64,000 nucleotides of DNA from Myxococcus sp. RHSTA-1-4 (GCF_020037125.1 NZ_JAIQDG010000021.1:124001-188000), one strand, 5' to 3'. Shown: positions 25,740 to 35,700, numbered from the stretch's first letter. Made by a program: numbers and translations. The notes: generated from the letters alone by a model not told the origin.

Positions 25740-28700
25740 ATGGACCTCAAGCTTCCCATCGTCGTTTCCCCGCTCGGCGGACGTCTCGTGGAGGCGTGGG
25801 TGCCCGCCTTCTGGCCCGCGCTCCACAAGGTGGGCCCCAGCTTCTCCGCGCTGCGCGACGAGCTGGCGCTCGCCGTCATGGAGCGCTTCGAGAAGGAGTC
25901 CGCCTCGTCCGTGGCGGCGTACCAGTGGCCCCCCCATGTGGCCCTGCGCCACGTCAAGGTGAGCACGGAGGCCAGGGACAGGGAGAAGGGCAGGCGCGTG
26001 GTCCTCGAGGGCCGCATGGCCGTGCTCCTGGAGAAGTGGCCCCGCGACGACTTCTGGGTGGTGACGCCCACCCGGCTGCCCGAGGCCCGCTTCGCGCTGG
26101 GCCACCCGGACGCGCTGCCCCAGGCGCTCGGGCGCCGGCTGGCCGCGTGGTGCATGGAGCGCGACATCGAATCGCTGGACAAGGAGTGGACCGGCTGGGC
26201 TCAGGGGCGCGAGCGGCTGGAGGTGCTGGAGGTGGATGCCTATGCGCCCACCATCCTCCCGCGGACTCCGCCCAAGCCCCCCACCCCGCCGCGCCGCCGC
26301 AAGACGGCCGAGAAGAAGGAGGAGGCGCAGCCCCCGGAGACGCCCGAGCAGCGCGAGGCCCGCCGCAACCGCCGCCGCCTGTCCCTGGTGGAGCTGCGCG
26401 CGGTGGCGCGCAACCTGAGCCACGGCGCACGGGACGACGCGCTGGAGCGCTGCTTCGGCCGTGAGGCCCTGGTGCGCGAGGTGGTGGATGCGCTGGAGGG
26501 GCGCGAGGGCGCGGCGCTGGTGCTGGTGGGCCCGCCGGGTTCCGGCAAGACGGCCCTGGTCCACGAGGTGGTCCGCCGCCTCACCGCCCGGCAGGACGCC
26601 GCCGGCACCCGCCGCGACGTGTGGCGCGTGGACGGCAACCAGTTCATCGCGGGCATGATGTACGTGGGCCAGTGGGAGGCCCGCGCGCGGGGCGTGGTGC
26701 AGGAGCTGACGGAGGTGGGAGACCTCCTCTACGTGGACGACCTGGCCTCGCTCGTCTACGCGGGCCGCACGCGCAGCGAGCGCACCAACGTGGCGCAGTA
26801 CATCGAGCCGCACCTGGCGCGAGGCGAGCTGACGGTGCTGGCCGAGTCCACGCCGGAGCGCTTCGAGCGCGTGCGTGAGGAGGCCCCCACCTTCGCCTCG
26901 CTCTTCCGCGTGGTGCACGTACCCGCGCTGGACGCGCGCGCCACGCTGCCCGCGCTGCTGGGCACGCTGCGCGAGCTGGAGGCCGCGAGCGACCGCGGCG
27001 CGGTGCGGCTGTCCCCGCTGGCGCTGGAGACGCTGCTCGATTTGCAGCAGCGCTTCGTGGCGCACGAGGCCTTCCCCGGCAAGGCCGTCCGGCTGCTGCG
27101 CCGGGTGGTGGCGCGGCCCGGCACGGAGGACGGCAACGTGCGCCGCTTCACGGAGGAGGACGTCACCTCCGCCATGCGTGAGCAGACGGGCCTGCCTGAC
27201 TTCGTACTGGGCAGCGCGCCCCCGAAGACGCGCGACACGCTGGAGCGCGAAATGGCCGCGCAGGTGGCGGGCCAGCCGGAGGCGGTGTCCGCGGTGGTGG
27301 ACGCCATCCTCACGCTCCAGCGCTCGCTGCAGCCGCCCGACAAGCCGCTGGCCACGTACCTCTTCGTGGGCCCCACCGGCGTGGGCAAGACGGAGACGGC
27401 CAAGGCGCTCGCGCGCACCCTCTTCGGCAGCGAGGGGCGGCTGGTGCGCTTCGACATGTCCGAGTTCGTCTCCGCCGCCAGCATCACCCGGCTGCTCGGC
27501 CAGCCGGGCGCGCCGGACGGAGAGCTGACCACCGCGCTGCGCACCCAGCCCTTCTGCGTGGTGCTCTTCGACGAGGTGGAGAAGGCCCACCCGCGCATCT
27601 TCGACGCCCTCCTCCAGTTCCTCGGCGAGGGGCGGCTGACGGACGGCGCCTGCCGCACGGTGGACGCGCGGCAGGCCGTGGTGGTGCTGACCTCCAACCT
27701 GGGCGTGCGCGAGGCCGCCGCCCGCACCGGCTTCCACCGCACCGCCGACAGCGCGGAGGCGCACTACCTCTCCGCGGTGCGTGCCTTCTTCCGCCCGGAG
27801 TTCTTCAACCGGCTGGACCGCGTGGTGCCCTTCCGCCCCCTGACGCCCGCCGCGCTGCGGGTGGTGGTGGAGCACGCGCTGGAGTCGCTGCTGTCACGCC
27901 GGGGCATCCGCCGGGGCAACGTGCTGGTGGAGGTGGAGTCGCCGCTGCTGGACCTGCTGGTGGAGCAGGCCTACGACCCGCGCTACGGCGCGCGCCCCCT
28001 CAAGCGCGCCCTGGAGCGGCGCCTCACGGTGCCGCTGGCCCACCACCTGGTGCGGCGCGGCGCCGAGGACCTGGCCCGCGTGGAGCTGTTCCGCCGGGGC
28101 GACGACATGGGCCTGTCCGTGGAGCTGATGATGCGGGAGACGGCCTGGGCGCCGGAGCCGGACCCCACGGGCTGGACGCTGGCGGACGTGTCCCGTGTGC
28201 TGGAGGAGACGGTGGCACGGCTGGACGCGCTGTCGGCCCGGGAGGCGGCGAGGCCCCACTCCGGAGACGTGCATCCGGAGGCCGTGGAATTGGTGGAGCG
28301 GCTGGAGCGCCTGTCCGCGGAGGCGGTGGACATCCGCGAGAATGAGCTGGCGGAGCGGGACTTCCTGGAGACGGAAGCGTCGGTGCCCAAGGAGGTTGCT
28401 CGCGGATACGACTGGAGCCGGAACGTCGGCCGCGGTGGCCTGAGGGCCAAACCCAGCTACTCTTCCGTGCCCCTGCCGGTGTCGCGAGAAGAGCGGCTGC
28501 GACGCTGCCGGCCGCGGGTAATGGCCCTGCGCGATGAGGTGGAGTGGCTGGCGCACCAGCTCGCGTGCCGGGAGCGCGGCCCCGACGTCCGGGCGGTGCT
28601 GATTGAAGGGCTCGGCGACGCGCCGGCCTCCGCGCTGGACGCGGTGGCGCGCGCGCTGCCCCATGACCTGGGCCGCACTGCGGTATTCGAGGAGCGGGTG

Positions 28701-29132
28701 GAGCCGGATGGCCGCGTCGCATGGGTGGGGCCCGGTTTCGAGGAGCGTCCGGCAGGCGTGCGGGTGCGGCGCATTGTGGTCAGCCTGACGGCCTTCGGAC
28801 TGGCGGAGGTGCTCGCCCCGCTGGAGGGCTACGCGTTGGTGGAGACCCTGCGCGGAGACATCGTGCGTCCGGCTCCGGTGCGCGTGGAGCTGCTGACGGG
28901 AGACTCGGGCCTGCTGGACGACGTCTCGCGGGCGGTGGCTGCCCGGGACGCGGTGCGGGCGGAGGAGCGCGAGGCGCGTCGGGCGGGGACTGCGCCGGCA
29001 CAGGGGCCCGGCCGCGTGGTGACGGAGGGCCGCGAGAGCGGGCTGGTGCACCTGGCGAGCCGGCGCCCGCCGTCGGAGGCGCTCGCGTGGGCGGGACGCG
29101 TGCTGCGGCACGCGGCCCGGGAGGAGGGCTGA
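25740..29132 (+). CDS. Double-AAA+ ClpA/B-like ATPase, second paralogue
   Basis: A 1130-aa protein starting 4 bases after its upstream paralogue. Residues 1-170 are the shared N-terminal domain ('VVSPLGGRLVEAWVPAFWP', 'DDFWVVTPTRLP'), then a basic linker (180-215). Domain 1 has Walker A GPPGSGKT (264-271) and an intact-looking Walker B 'LLYVDDLASLV' (329-339). Domain 2 has GPTGVGKT (544-551), 'VVLFDEVEKAH' (607-617), 'VLTSNLGVR', 'FRPEFFNRLD' and 'YGARPLKR'. A 320-residue C-terminal extension begins with a coiled coil (820-880). Its later part (about 915-1055) has strands and spacing that recall the release-factor-like region of the first paralogue, but key motifs are absent. It is the only one of the three with acidic residues at both Walker B sites. 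Confidence 0.85.
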   Translation: MDLKLPIVVSPLGGRLVEAWVPAFWPALHKVGPSFSALRDELALAVMERFEKESASSVAAYQWPPHVALRHVKVSTEARDREKGRRVVLEGRMAVLLEKWPRDDFWVVTPTRLPEARFALGHPDALPQALGRRLAAWCMERDIESLDKEWTGWAQGRERLEVLEVDAYAPTILPRTPPKPPTPPRRRKTAEKKEEAQPPETPEQREARRNRRRLSLVELRAVARNLSHGARDDALERCFGREALVREVVDALEGREGAALVLVGPPGSGKTALVHEVVRRLTARQDAAGTRRDVWRVDGNQFIAGMMYVGQWEARARGVVQELTEVGDLLYVDDLASLVYAGRTRSERTNVAQYIEPHLARGELTVLAESTPERFERVREEAPTFASLFRVVHVPALDARATLPALLGTLRELEAASDRGAVRLSPLALETLLDLQQRFVAHEAFPGKAVRLLRRVVARPGTEDGNVRRFTEEDVTSAMREQTGLPDFVLGSAPPKTRDTLEREMAAQVAGQPEAVSAVVDAILTLQRSLQPPDKPLATYLFVGPTGVGKTETAKALARTLFGSEGRLVRFDMSEFVSAASITRLLGQPGAPDGELTTALRTQPFCVVLFDEVEKAHPRIFDALLQFLGEGRLTDGACRTVDARQAVVVLTSNLGVREAAARTGFHRTADSAEAHYLSAVRAFFRPEFFNRLDRVVPFRPLTPAALRVVVEHALESLLSRRGIRRGNVLVEVESPLLDLLVEQAYDPRYGARPLKRALERRLTVPLAHHLVRRGAEDLARVELFRRGDDMGLSVELMMRETAWAPEPDPTGWTLADVSRVLEETVARLDALSAREAARPHSGDVHPEAVELVERLERLSAEAVDIRENELAERDFLETEASVPKEVARGYDWSRNVGRGGLRAKPSYSSVPLPVSREERLRRCRPRVMALRDEVEWLAHQLACRERGPDVRAVLIEGLGDAPASALDAVARALPHDLGRTAVFEERVEPDGRVAWVGPGFEERPAGVRVRRIVVSLTAFGLAEVLAPLEGYALVETLRGDIVRPAPVRVELLTGDSGLLDDVSRAVAARDAVRAEEREARRAGTAPAQGPGRVVTEGRESGLVHLASRRPPSEALAWAGRVLRHAAREEG

Positions 29133-29133
29133 C

Positions 29134-31440
29134 ATGGACAAGAACTTCCATCTCTTCGTGCGCCGCTATCCGGGCGTGGGCGTGGCGGCCCATGTGCTCA
29201 CGCACCCGCACCTGGCCTCGTTCGCCGCGGACGTGAATGCCGCGCGGCTGGACCTCGTGCAGGTGCTGGGCCGCCTCCTCGCGCGCGGTGAGCTCTGGGA
29301 AGAGGAGACGCACTGGGAGGACCTGCGCCAGCGGCGTATGCTCCTCACCGTGCGCGCCGTCCAGCACGGGCGGCTGCTGCCCGTGCCGCTGCGCCTCACG
29401 GTGCTGACGCATGGCGAGCGTGGCGGAAGGAAGCGGGCCGCTCGCAAGGGTGAGGCAGCGAAGGGGCCGGTGCGAGTCTGGGTGCCTCGGGTGGGCGTGC
29501 AGGACACGCTGCACGACCCGGCGGACCTGGAGCCCTTCGTGGAGGAGCTGGTCCGCCACGAGCTGTACATGACGCCCCTGGAGCAGCTGCGGTCGCTGGC
29601 CTACGTGGGCGAGGAGTCGGTGGAGACGCTCTCCGTGCCGGCACGGGCCCGGCAGTCGCCGCGCGCCCGCGCCGCCATGGATGAACCTCGAAAGGAGCGG
29701 CGCCCGCCCCCGCCTCCCGGTCTCGCGGAGGCGAGCCGCTGCCTCAACGAGGAGGCGCGCGCCGGGCTGCTGGAGCGGGCCTGGGAGCGCGACGCGGAGG
29801 TGTCCCGGCTGGCCGAGGCCGTCACCTCCAGCACCCGCGCCAGCGTGCTGCTGGTGGGCCCACCCTCGGTGGGCAAGACGGCGCTGGTGCACGAGCTGGT
29901 GCAGCGCGCGGAGGTGGCCGCGCCCGGAAGCCCGCTGAAGGGCCTGGAGGTGTACAGCACGTCCGGTGGCCGCATCATGGCCGGCATGCGCTACCTGGGG
30001 CAGTGGCAGGAGCGCGTGCAGCGGATGGTGGCGGACCTGCGCGTACGCCGCGCGGTGCTGCACCTGGACAGCCTGTCGGAGTTGCTCTCGCTGGGCGGAG
30101 GCGACACGGGCCTGGACGTGGCCCGCCACCTGCTGCCCTCGCTGGAGAGTGGCGAGGTGGCGCTGGTGCTGGAGGCCACCCCGGAGGACGTGGCCCGCGC
30201 GGAGCGCACGCATGGGGCCTTCCTGCAGGCCCTGCGGCATATGGCGGTGCCGCCGCTCGCGCCGGTGGCCGCTCGCGCCGCCGTGCAGCAGGCCTCGCAG
30301 CGGGTGGCCCGCGCGCGCAAGGTGCGCTTCACGCCGGACTCCCTGGACCGCGCCGCCGAGCTGACGGAGCGCTTCGGCGAGGGCCCTCCCCCGGGCGGCG
30401 CGGTGGCCCTGCTGCGCGCGGCCAGCGCCCAGCCCTCCGCCAGCGGCGAGGTGGACGCGGGTGGCGTGACGCGGGCCTTCTGCACGCGCACCGGCTACCC
30501 GCGCGAGCTGGTGGACCCCTCCGTGCGCCTGGACCCGGAGGCGCTGCTGCGGCGCTTCCGCGAGCGCATCGTCGGCCAGGACGAGGCCACGCTGCTCCTG
30601 CGCAACCTCATCGTCACCCTGAAGACGGGGCTGGCGGACCCGGCCCGCCCGCTGGGCGCCTTCCTGCTGCTGGGCCCCACCGGCGTGGGCAAGACGGAGT
30701 CCGCGCTCGCGCTGGCGGAGTACCTCTTCGGCGACACGGCCCGGCTGGCCCGCTTCGACATGGCGGAGTACGCGGCCCCGGGCAGCGCCGCGCGGCTGGT
30801 GGGCGAGGTGGGCGGCCAGCAGGGCGGCCTCGCCCGGCGCGTGCGCGAGCAGCCCTTCGGCGTGGTGCTGCTGGACGAGGTGGAGAAGGCGGACGCGGGC
30901 GTGCATGACCTGCTCCTCCAGGTCCTGGGCGAGGGACGCCTCACGGACGGCACCGGCCGTACCGTCAGCTTCCGCAACACCGTGGTGCTGCTCACCAGCA
31001 ACCTGGGCGCGGACAGCGCGGGCCGCTCGCTGGGCTTCGGCGGCGGAAGCGTGCGGGATTTGGAGGCGCACTACCTGGGCGCCGCCACCGCCTTCTTCCG
31101 GCCGGAGCTGCTGAACCGGCTGGACCAGGTGGTGCCCTACCGCGCCCTCACGCCGGAGGTCATCCGGGCGCTCGCCCGCCGCACGCTGGAGGCGGCCCTG
31201 TCCCGCGAGGGCCTCACCCGCCGCGCCGTGAAGGTGTCCTTCGGCGACGACGTGGTGGAGCACCTGGCGCGCACAGGCTTCGACGCGCGCTACGGGGCCC
31301 GCCCCCTCAAGCGCGCGGTGGAGCAGCACGTGGTGGCCCCCCTTGCCCAATGGCTGGCGGCCCATGCCAGCACCCCACCCGCCCAGGTGATGCTGCGGGT
31401 GGGAGCGGAGGGAAAGGTGCTGCTCGACGCGGCGGCGTGA
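29134..31440 (+). CDS. Double-AAA+ ClpA/B-like ATPase, third paralogue
   Basis: A 768-aa protein whose ATG is one base after the preceding stop. The shared N-terminal domain is at 1-165 ('NFHLFVRRYPGVGVAAHVLT', 'VRVWVPRVGVQDTLHDPADL'). Domain 1 has Walker A GPPSVGKT (242-249) and Walker B 'AVLHLDSLSELL' (307-318), in which Ser replaces the catalytic Glu. Domain 2 is intact: GPTGVGKT (514-521), 'VVLLDEVEKAD' (577-587), 'LLTSNLGAD', 'FRPELLNRLD', 'YGARPLKR'. It ends shortly after the D2 small subdomain, so it lacks the long C-terminal extension of the other two. The three together would give a hetero-oligomer with different D1 activities. The gene converges on the beta-lactamase-family gene with 7 bases between stops. 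Confidence 0.86.
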   Translation: MDKNFHLFVRRYPGVGVAAHVLTHPHLASFAADVNAARLDLVQVLGRLLARGELWEEETHWEDLRQRRMLLTVRAVQHGRLLPVPLRLTVLTHGERGGRKRAARKGEAAKGPVRVWVPRVGVQDTLHDPADLEPFVEELVRHELYMTPLEQLRSLAYVGEESVETLSVPARARQSPRARAAMDEPRKERRPPPPPGLAEASRCLNEEARAGLLERAWERDAEVSRLAEAVTSSTRASVLLVGPPSVGKTALVHELVQRAEVAAPGSPLKGLEVYSTSGGRIMAGMRYLGQWQERVQRMVADLRVRRAVLHLDSLSELLSLGGGDTGLDVARHLLPSLESGEVALVLEATPEDVARAERTHGAFLQALRHMAVPPLAPVAARAAVQQASQRVARARKVRFTPDSLDRAAELTERFGEGPPPGGAVALLRAASAQPSASGEVDAGGVTRAFCTRTGYPRELVDPSVRLDPEALLRRFRERIVGQDEATLLLRNLIVTLKTGLADPARPLGAFLLLGPTGVGKTESALALAEYLFGDTARLARFDMAEYAAPGSAARLVGEVGGQQGGLARRVREQPFGVVLLDEVEKADAGVHDLLLQVLGEGRLTDGTGRTVSFRNTVVLLTSNLGADSAGRSLGFGGGSVRDLEAHYLGAATAFFRPELLNRLDQVVPYRALTPEVIRALARRTLEAALSREGLTRRAVKVSFGDDVVEHLARTGFDARYGARPLKRAVEQHVVAPLAQWLAAHASTPPAQVMLRVGAEGKVLLDAAA

Positions 31441-31447
31441 GTGGGGG

Positions 31448-32551
31448 CTACACCTCCGGGTTGTCCGGCTGGAGGCCGCCGTCCGCGTCCTCGCGCGGGA
31501 TGATGGAGGCGGGGTCGATGCCGGCGGCCTTCAGCAGGATGTTCCTGCCGGTGGCGGGGAGCGGCCCGCCCTTCGAAGAAGCGGGGTGCCCGTTGGTGAG
31601 CAGCACCACCGCGGCGGCGCGCTCGGGGATGAAGCCAATCCACGCGGCGAAGCCCCCGTTGCCGCCGGCCTTGCTCACCACTCGCGCGCCCTGCCCCACC
31701 TCGGTGGTGTACCAGGCCATGCCGATGAAGTGCCCGGGGGAAATCTGGAAGCGCGGCTCATGGGCCAGCTGCATGGCCCGGTACGTCAGCAGCGGCATGC
31801 TCGGCACGCGGAAGAGGTTGCCCTCCAGGAAGCGCAGCATGTCGGCGGCGGTGGAGTTGAAGCCCACGCCCCGGAAGGGAATGCGCTTGCCCGCGGCGGT
31901 ATAGCCCTGGGCGATGCGCTCCGGTGGGAGGCCGCTCACGTCCACCACCGTGTCCTCCATTCCGAGCGGCCCCTGGATGTCCTGGGCGAACATCTCCGGG
32001 TAGGGGCGGCCCGCGGCGCCGACGGTGGTGAAGCCCTGCGTCACCTCGCTCACGTTCGCATAGAGATAGCTCGTGCCGATGTGGCGCTCGGGGTTGAAGC
32101 GCTTCCAGAAGTCCAGGAGCTGCGGCGTGGGGGGCTGGCCCATGTACAGCGCGTGGGCGGGCTGGCCCGGCACGTTGGGCGCGGGCATGGCGGCCGTCAT
32201 CGTGCCCAGGTTGGCGGGGGTGACCTGCCGGATGACGCTCCCCTCCTCGCGGACCTCCTCGGGCAGGAAGCGGGTGATCTGGTCGTCCAGCGACATCTTC
32301 CCCTCGACGATGCGCGCGGCGGCCAGCGTGTTGGTGAAGGTCTTCTGGACGGAGGCGATGATGAACAGCGTGTCGTCCTTCACCGGACGCTTCGCCTCCC
32401 GGTCCGCGAGCCCCGACGTATACGAGGCGCGGGCGTCGCCGACGGCGAGGGCCGCCGAGACGCCAATCTCGTCGCTGCCGGCCAGATAGGCGCGGATGCC
32501 GTCTTCCAGGAGCTGCTTCAGCCGCGTGGGGTCCTTCGCCTCGGTCGCCAT
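31448..32551 (-). CDS. Serine beta-lactamase-family hydrolase (class C / penicillin-binding type)
   Basis: A 367-aa protein with GGAGG before ATG 32551. Active-site motifs are S-V-Q-K (Ser67 and Lys70), Y-A-N (164-166) and K-A-G (294-296), in place of the usual K-T-G. The fold matches the AmpC/esterase-type serine hydrolases. No signal peptide is visible: the N-terminus is 'MATEAKDPTRLKQLLEDGIR', so it is probably cytoplasmic, unlike true beta-lactamases. It could be an esterase, D-peptidase or aminopeptidase. It is divergent from the kinase gene at 32762, and the gap carries operator-like repeats. Confidence 0.83.
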   Translation of the reverse strand: MATEAKDPTRLKQLLEDGIRAYLAGSDEIGVSAALAVGDARASYTSGLADREAKRPVKDDTLFIIASVQKTFTNTLAAARIVEGKMSLDDQITRFLPEEVREEGSVIRQVTPANLGTMTAAMPAPNVPGQPAHALYMGQPPTPQLLDFWKRFNPERHIGTSYLYANVSEVTQGFTTVGAAGRPYPEMFAQDIQGPLGMEDTVVDVSGLPPERIAQGYTAAGKRIPFRGVGFNSTAADMLRFLEGNLFRVPSMPLLTYRAMQLAHEPRFQISPGHFIGMAWYTTEVGQGARVVSKAGGNGGFAAWIGFIPERAAAVVLLTNGHPASSKGGPLPATGRNILLKAAGIDPASIIPREDADGGLQPDNPEV

Positions 32552-32642
32552 GGTGCCTCCGGTGGGTTGGGAATGCCTGCCCTCGGAGCAAGCGACATGC
32601 CCATGAGGCTCCCCTCTGGGGCCAGCCCCGGCGCCACATGGA

Positions 32643-32682
32643 CCGACGTGTCGCGGGGGGCCCGACGTGTCGCGCCGACACG
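32643..32682. promoter_or_regulatory. Operator-like repeats between divergent genes
   Basis: The 13-mer CCGACGTGTCGCG occurs twice, at 32643-32655 and 32662-32674, 19 bases apart. The second copy is part of a perfect inverted repeat, CGTGTCG (32666-32672) and CGACACG (32676-32682), with a CGC spacer. Two sites spaced by about two helical turns in a 210-bp divergent gap are typical of a transcription factor binding region that would serve the hydrolase gene and the kinase gene. Confidence 0.5.
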
Positions 32683-32761
32683 CCGGTGCTATCGTCTGCC
32701 CGCTTCCTCCCCCCGGTACCGTACGGCCCTCGCATGACGCCCCAGGGAGGGTGCGCACCTC

Positions 32762-35700
32762 ATGCGCTGCATCGACGAGCCCCTCTTCATGAAGCTGCTG
32801 CTGGGCGAGCTGTCGCCCGAGCAGACCGCGGAGGTGGACGCCCACCTCGACACCTGCGCCGGGTGCCGCCAGTTGGTGGCCCGGGGCCTGCGCGCCCAGA
32901 ACCCGGAGGAGCCCGGCTCGGAGCGGGAGCGGGAGTCCTCGCCCGAGCGCGGAGACCGCGCGACGGATGCGCCGCTGGAGAAGGGCACCGCGGTGGGGCG
33001 CTACCTCATCCTGGAGCTGCTGGGCGTGGGCGGCATGGGCGTCGTCTACAGCGCGTATGACCCGGAGCTGGACCGGCGCGTGGCCCTCAAGCTGCTGCGC
33101 GTGGAGGCACTGGGCGGACTGGAGCGGGGCCGCGCCCACCTCCTGCGCGAGGCCCAGGCCATGGCCCGTGTCTCGCACCCGCACGTGGTGTCCGTCTATG
33201 ACGTGGGCACCTTCGGCCAGCAGGTCTTCCTGGCCATGGAGCGGGTGGAGGCGCAGACCCTGGGCGAGTGGCTGAAGGCCTCGCCGCGCCCGATGCGGCA
33301 GGTGCTGGCCCTCTTCCTGGACGCGGGCCGGGGGCTCGCGGCGGCGCACGCCGCGGGCGTGGTGCACGGCGACTTCAAGCCGGAGAACCTGCTGGTGGGC
33401 CGCGACGGCCGCGTGCGCGTCACCGACTTCGGCCTCGCGCACCTGGGAGCCCCCGCCGGAGAAAGCCCCCTGCCTCCGCTCGCGGTCCGAGCCGCCTCCG
33501 CGGAGACGATGACCCGGTCGGTCATGGGCGGCACGCCGGCCTACATGGCCCCGGAGCAGCTCTGTGACGGCGTGCGCGCGGGCCCGGGGGGAGACCAGTT
33601 CGCCTTCTGCGTCACGCTCCACGAGGCGCTCTACGGCGAGCGCCCCTTCGAGGGCACCTCGCTGTCCACGCTCACCGCCGAGGTGCGCGCGGGGCGGGTG
33701 CGCCCTCCTCCCGCCGGCACGCGCGTGCCGCCCTGGCTGCGGCGTGTGCTGCTGCGCGGGCTGGCCGTGCGCCCCGAGGAGCGCTACCCGTCGATGGACG
33801 CCCTGCTGGCCGAGCTCCAGCGAGACCCGGCCGCGCGCTGGCGCCGGGGGCTCTCGGTGGCGGGGGGCCTGACGTTGCTGGCCGCCGCGGTGGGCCTCAC
33901 CCACACGGTGCACACGCGCCGCGCCCAGGCCTGTGACGCGACGGCGGAGCTCGCCCCCATCTGGGGCCCGGAGCGGCAGCAGGCCGTGGAGTCCGCCTTC
34001 CGCGCCACCGGCCGTCCCTACGCGGGCGCGGCATGGCAGCGCGTGAGGCGCGAGCTGGACGCGTACACCGCCGCGTGGGCGACGACGCGCACCACCGCGT
34101 GCGAGGCCACGCGCGTGCGGGGCGGCCAGTCCGAGGAGGTGCTGGCGTGGCGCATGCGCTGCCTCGACGGCCGGCTCGCGGACGTGTCAGCGCTGTCCCG
34201 GCTGCTCTCCGAGGCGGACGCGCGCATGGTGGACGAGGCGCACCGCGCCGTGAAGGCGCTGCCGCCGCTGTCGGGCTGCTCGGAAGCCCTGGCGCCCGGA
34301 GGGGCTCCCGCGCCGGAGGACCCGGCGGCCCTCGAGCGGCGGAACGTGCTCCGCGAGACGCTGGCGCAGGGCCGCGCGCTGAAGAACACCGGGCGCTACA
34401 AGGAAGGCGTGGCACGGGTGGAGCCGGTGGCGAAGGCGGCGCGCGAGGCGGGAGACCGCCGCGAGGGCGCGGAGGCCTTCCTGCTCCTCGGCGAGCTGCG
34501 CGAGGGGGCCGGGGACTGGAAGGGCGCGGAGGCGGCGCTCTTCGAGGCGCTGGACGCGGCGGAGGCCACGCGCCAGGACGCGGTGGCCGCGCGGGCCTGG
34601 ACGCTGCTGGTGCGTGTGTGCACCGTGGGCCTGGACGAGTACGAGCAGGCCGCGCGCTGGAGGAACCGCGCCGCCGCCGCCATCGACCGGCTCGGCGGTG
34701 GAAATGAGCTGCTGCGCGTCAACCTCCTGACGTATGCGGGCACGCTGCTCCGCAAGCAGGCCCACTACGCCGAGGCCCTGGCCCAGCAGCAACAGGCGCT
34801 GGCCCTGGTGGAGCACGCCTTCGGGCCGGACAGCCTGGAGGCGGCGGACGTGTACCAGGAGCTGGGCGCCACCCGGTTGGACCAGGGCGAATGGGTGGAG
34901 GCGCGCTCACACGTGGAGCGCGCGGTGGAGCTGACGCGGCAGGCCCTGGGGCCGGAGCACCCGGAGGTGGCGCGGGTGCGGCTCGCGCTGGCGCCCGTGC
35001 TCCGAGACCAGGGCGAATTCACCCAGGCGGAGGCCGTGTCGCGCGACGCGCTGGCGGTCTTCGAGCGGACGCTGGGGCCCGACCATCCCCGCGTGTACGA
35101 CGCGCTCAATGACGTGGCTTCGTCGCTCCTCGTCCAGCAGCGGTTGGACGAGGCCCTGCCCGTCTACGAGCGCGCGCTGGAGGTCGCCCGGAAGTCGGAC
35201 GGGCCGGAGAGCATGGGCGCCGCCATCATCCACAGCAACCTGGGGCTCATGTTCTTCCGGCAGAAGAAGTGGGACGAGGCCCAGGCGCACTTCAACATGT
35301 CCGTGGCCATCCGGGAGAAGCGGCTCGGCGCGCATGAGGAGGGACTGGTGATGCCGCTGCGGTTCATCAGCCGTGCGCTGAACCAGCAGCAGCGCTTCGA
35401 GGAGTCGGTGCGGTACGTCCAGCGCGCCGCCGACATCGTGCTCATGCAGCAGGACGACACCCGGCGGCTGTGGACCGCCACGCTCAACGACCTGGGCGCC
35501 ACCTACCTCAAGGCGGGCCGTCCCGCGGAGGCGCTCGCGCCCCTGGAGCGGGCGCTGGCCGGCTGGGAGCGCGCCCGCTCGATGCCGGGCCAGCGCACCG
35601 ACACGCTCTTCCTGCTGGCGCGCGCGCTGTGGGACTCGGGCCAGGACCGCGAGCGGGCCGTGCGGCTGGCCCGGGAAGCGAAGGCGGCGGCCATGAAGGA

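Noticed and set aside
32552..33913. Upstream extension of the beta-lactamase-family frame to 33913
   Set aside because: The extra sequence is antisense to the kinase gene and has no conserved feature; the ribosome binding site at 32551 decides.
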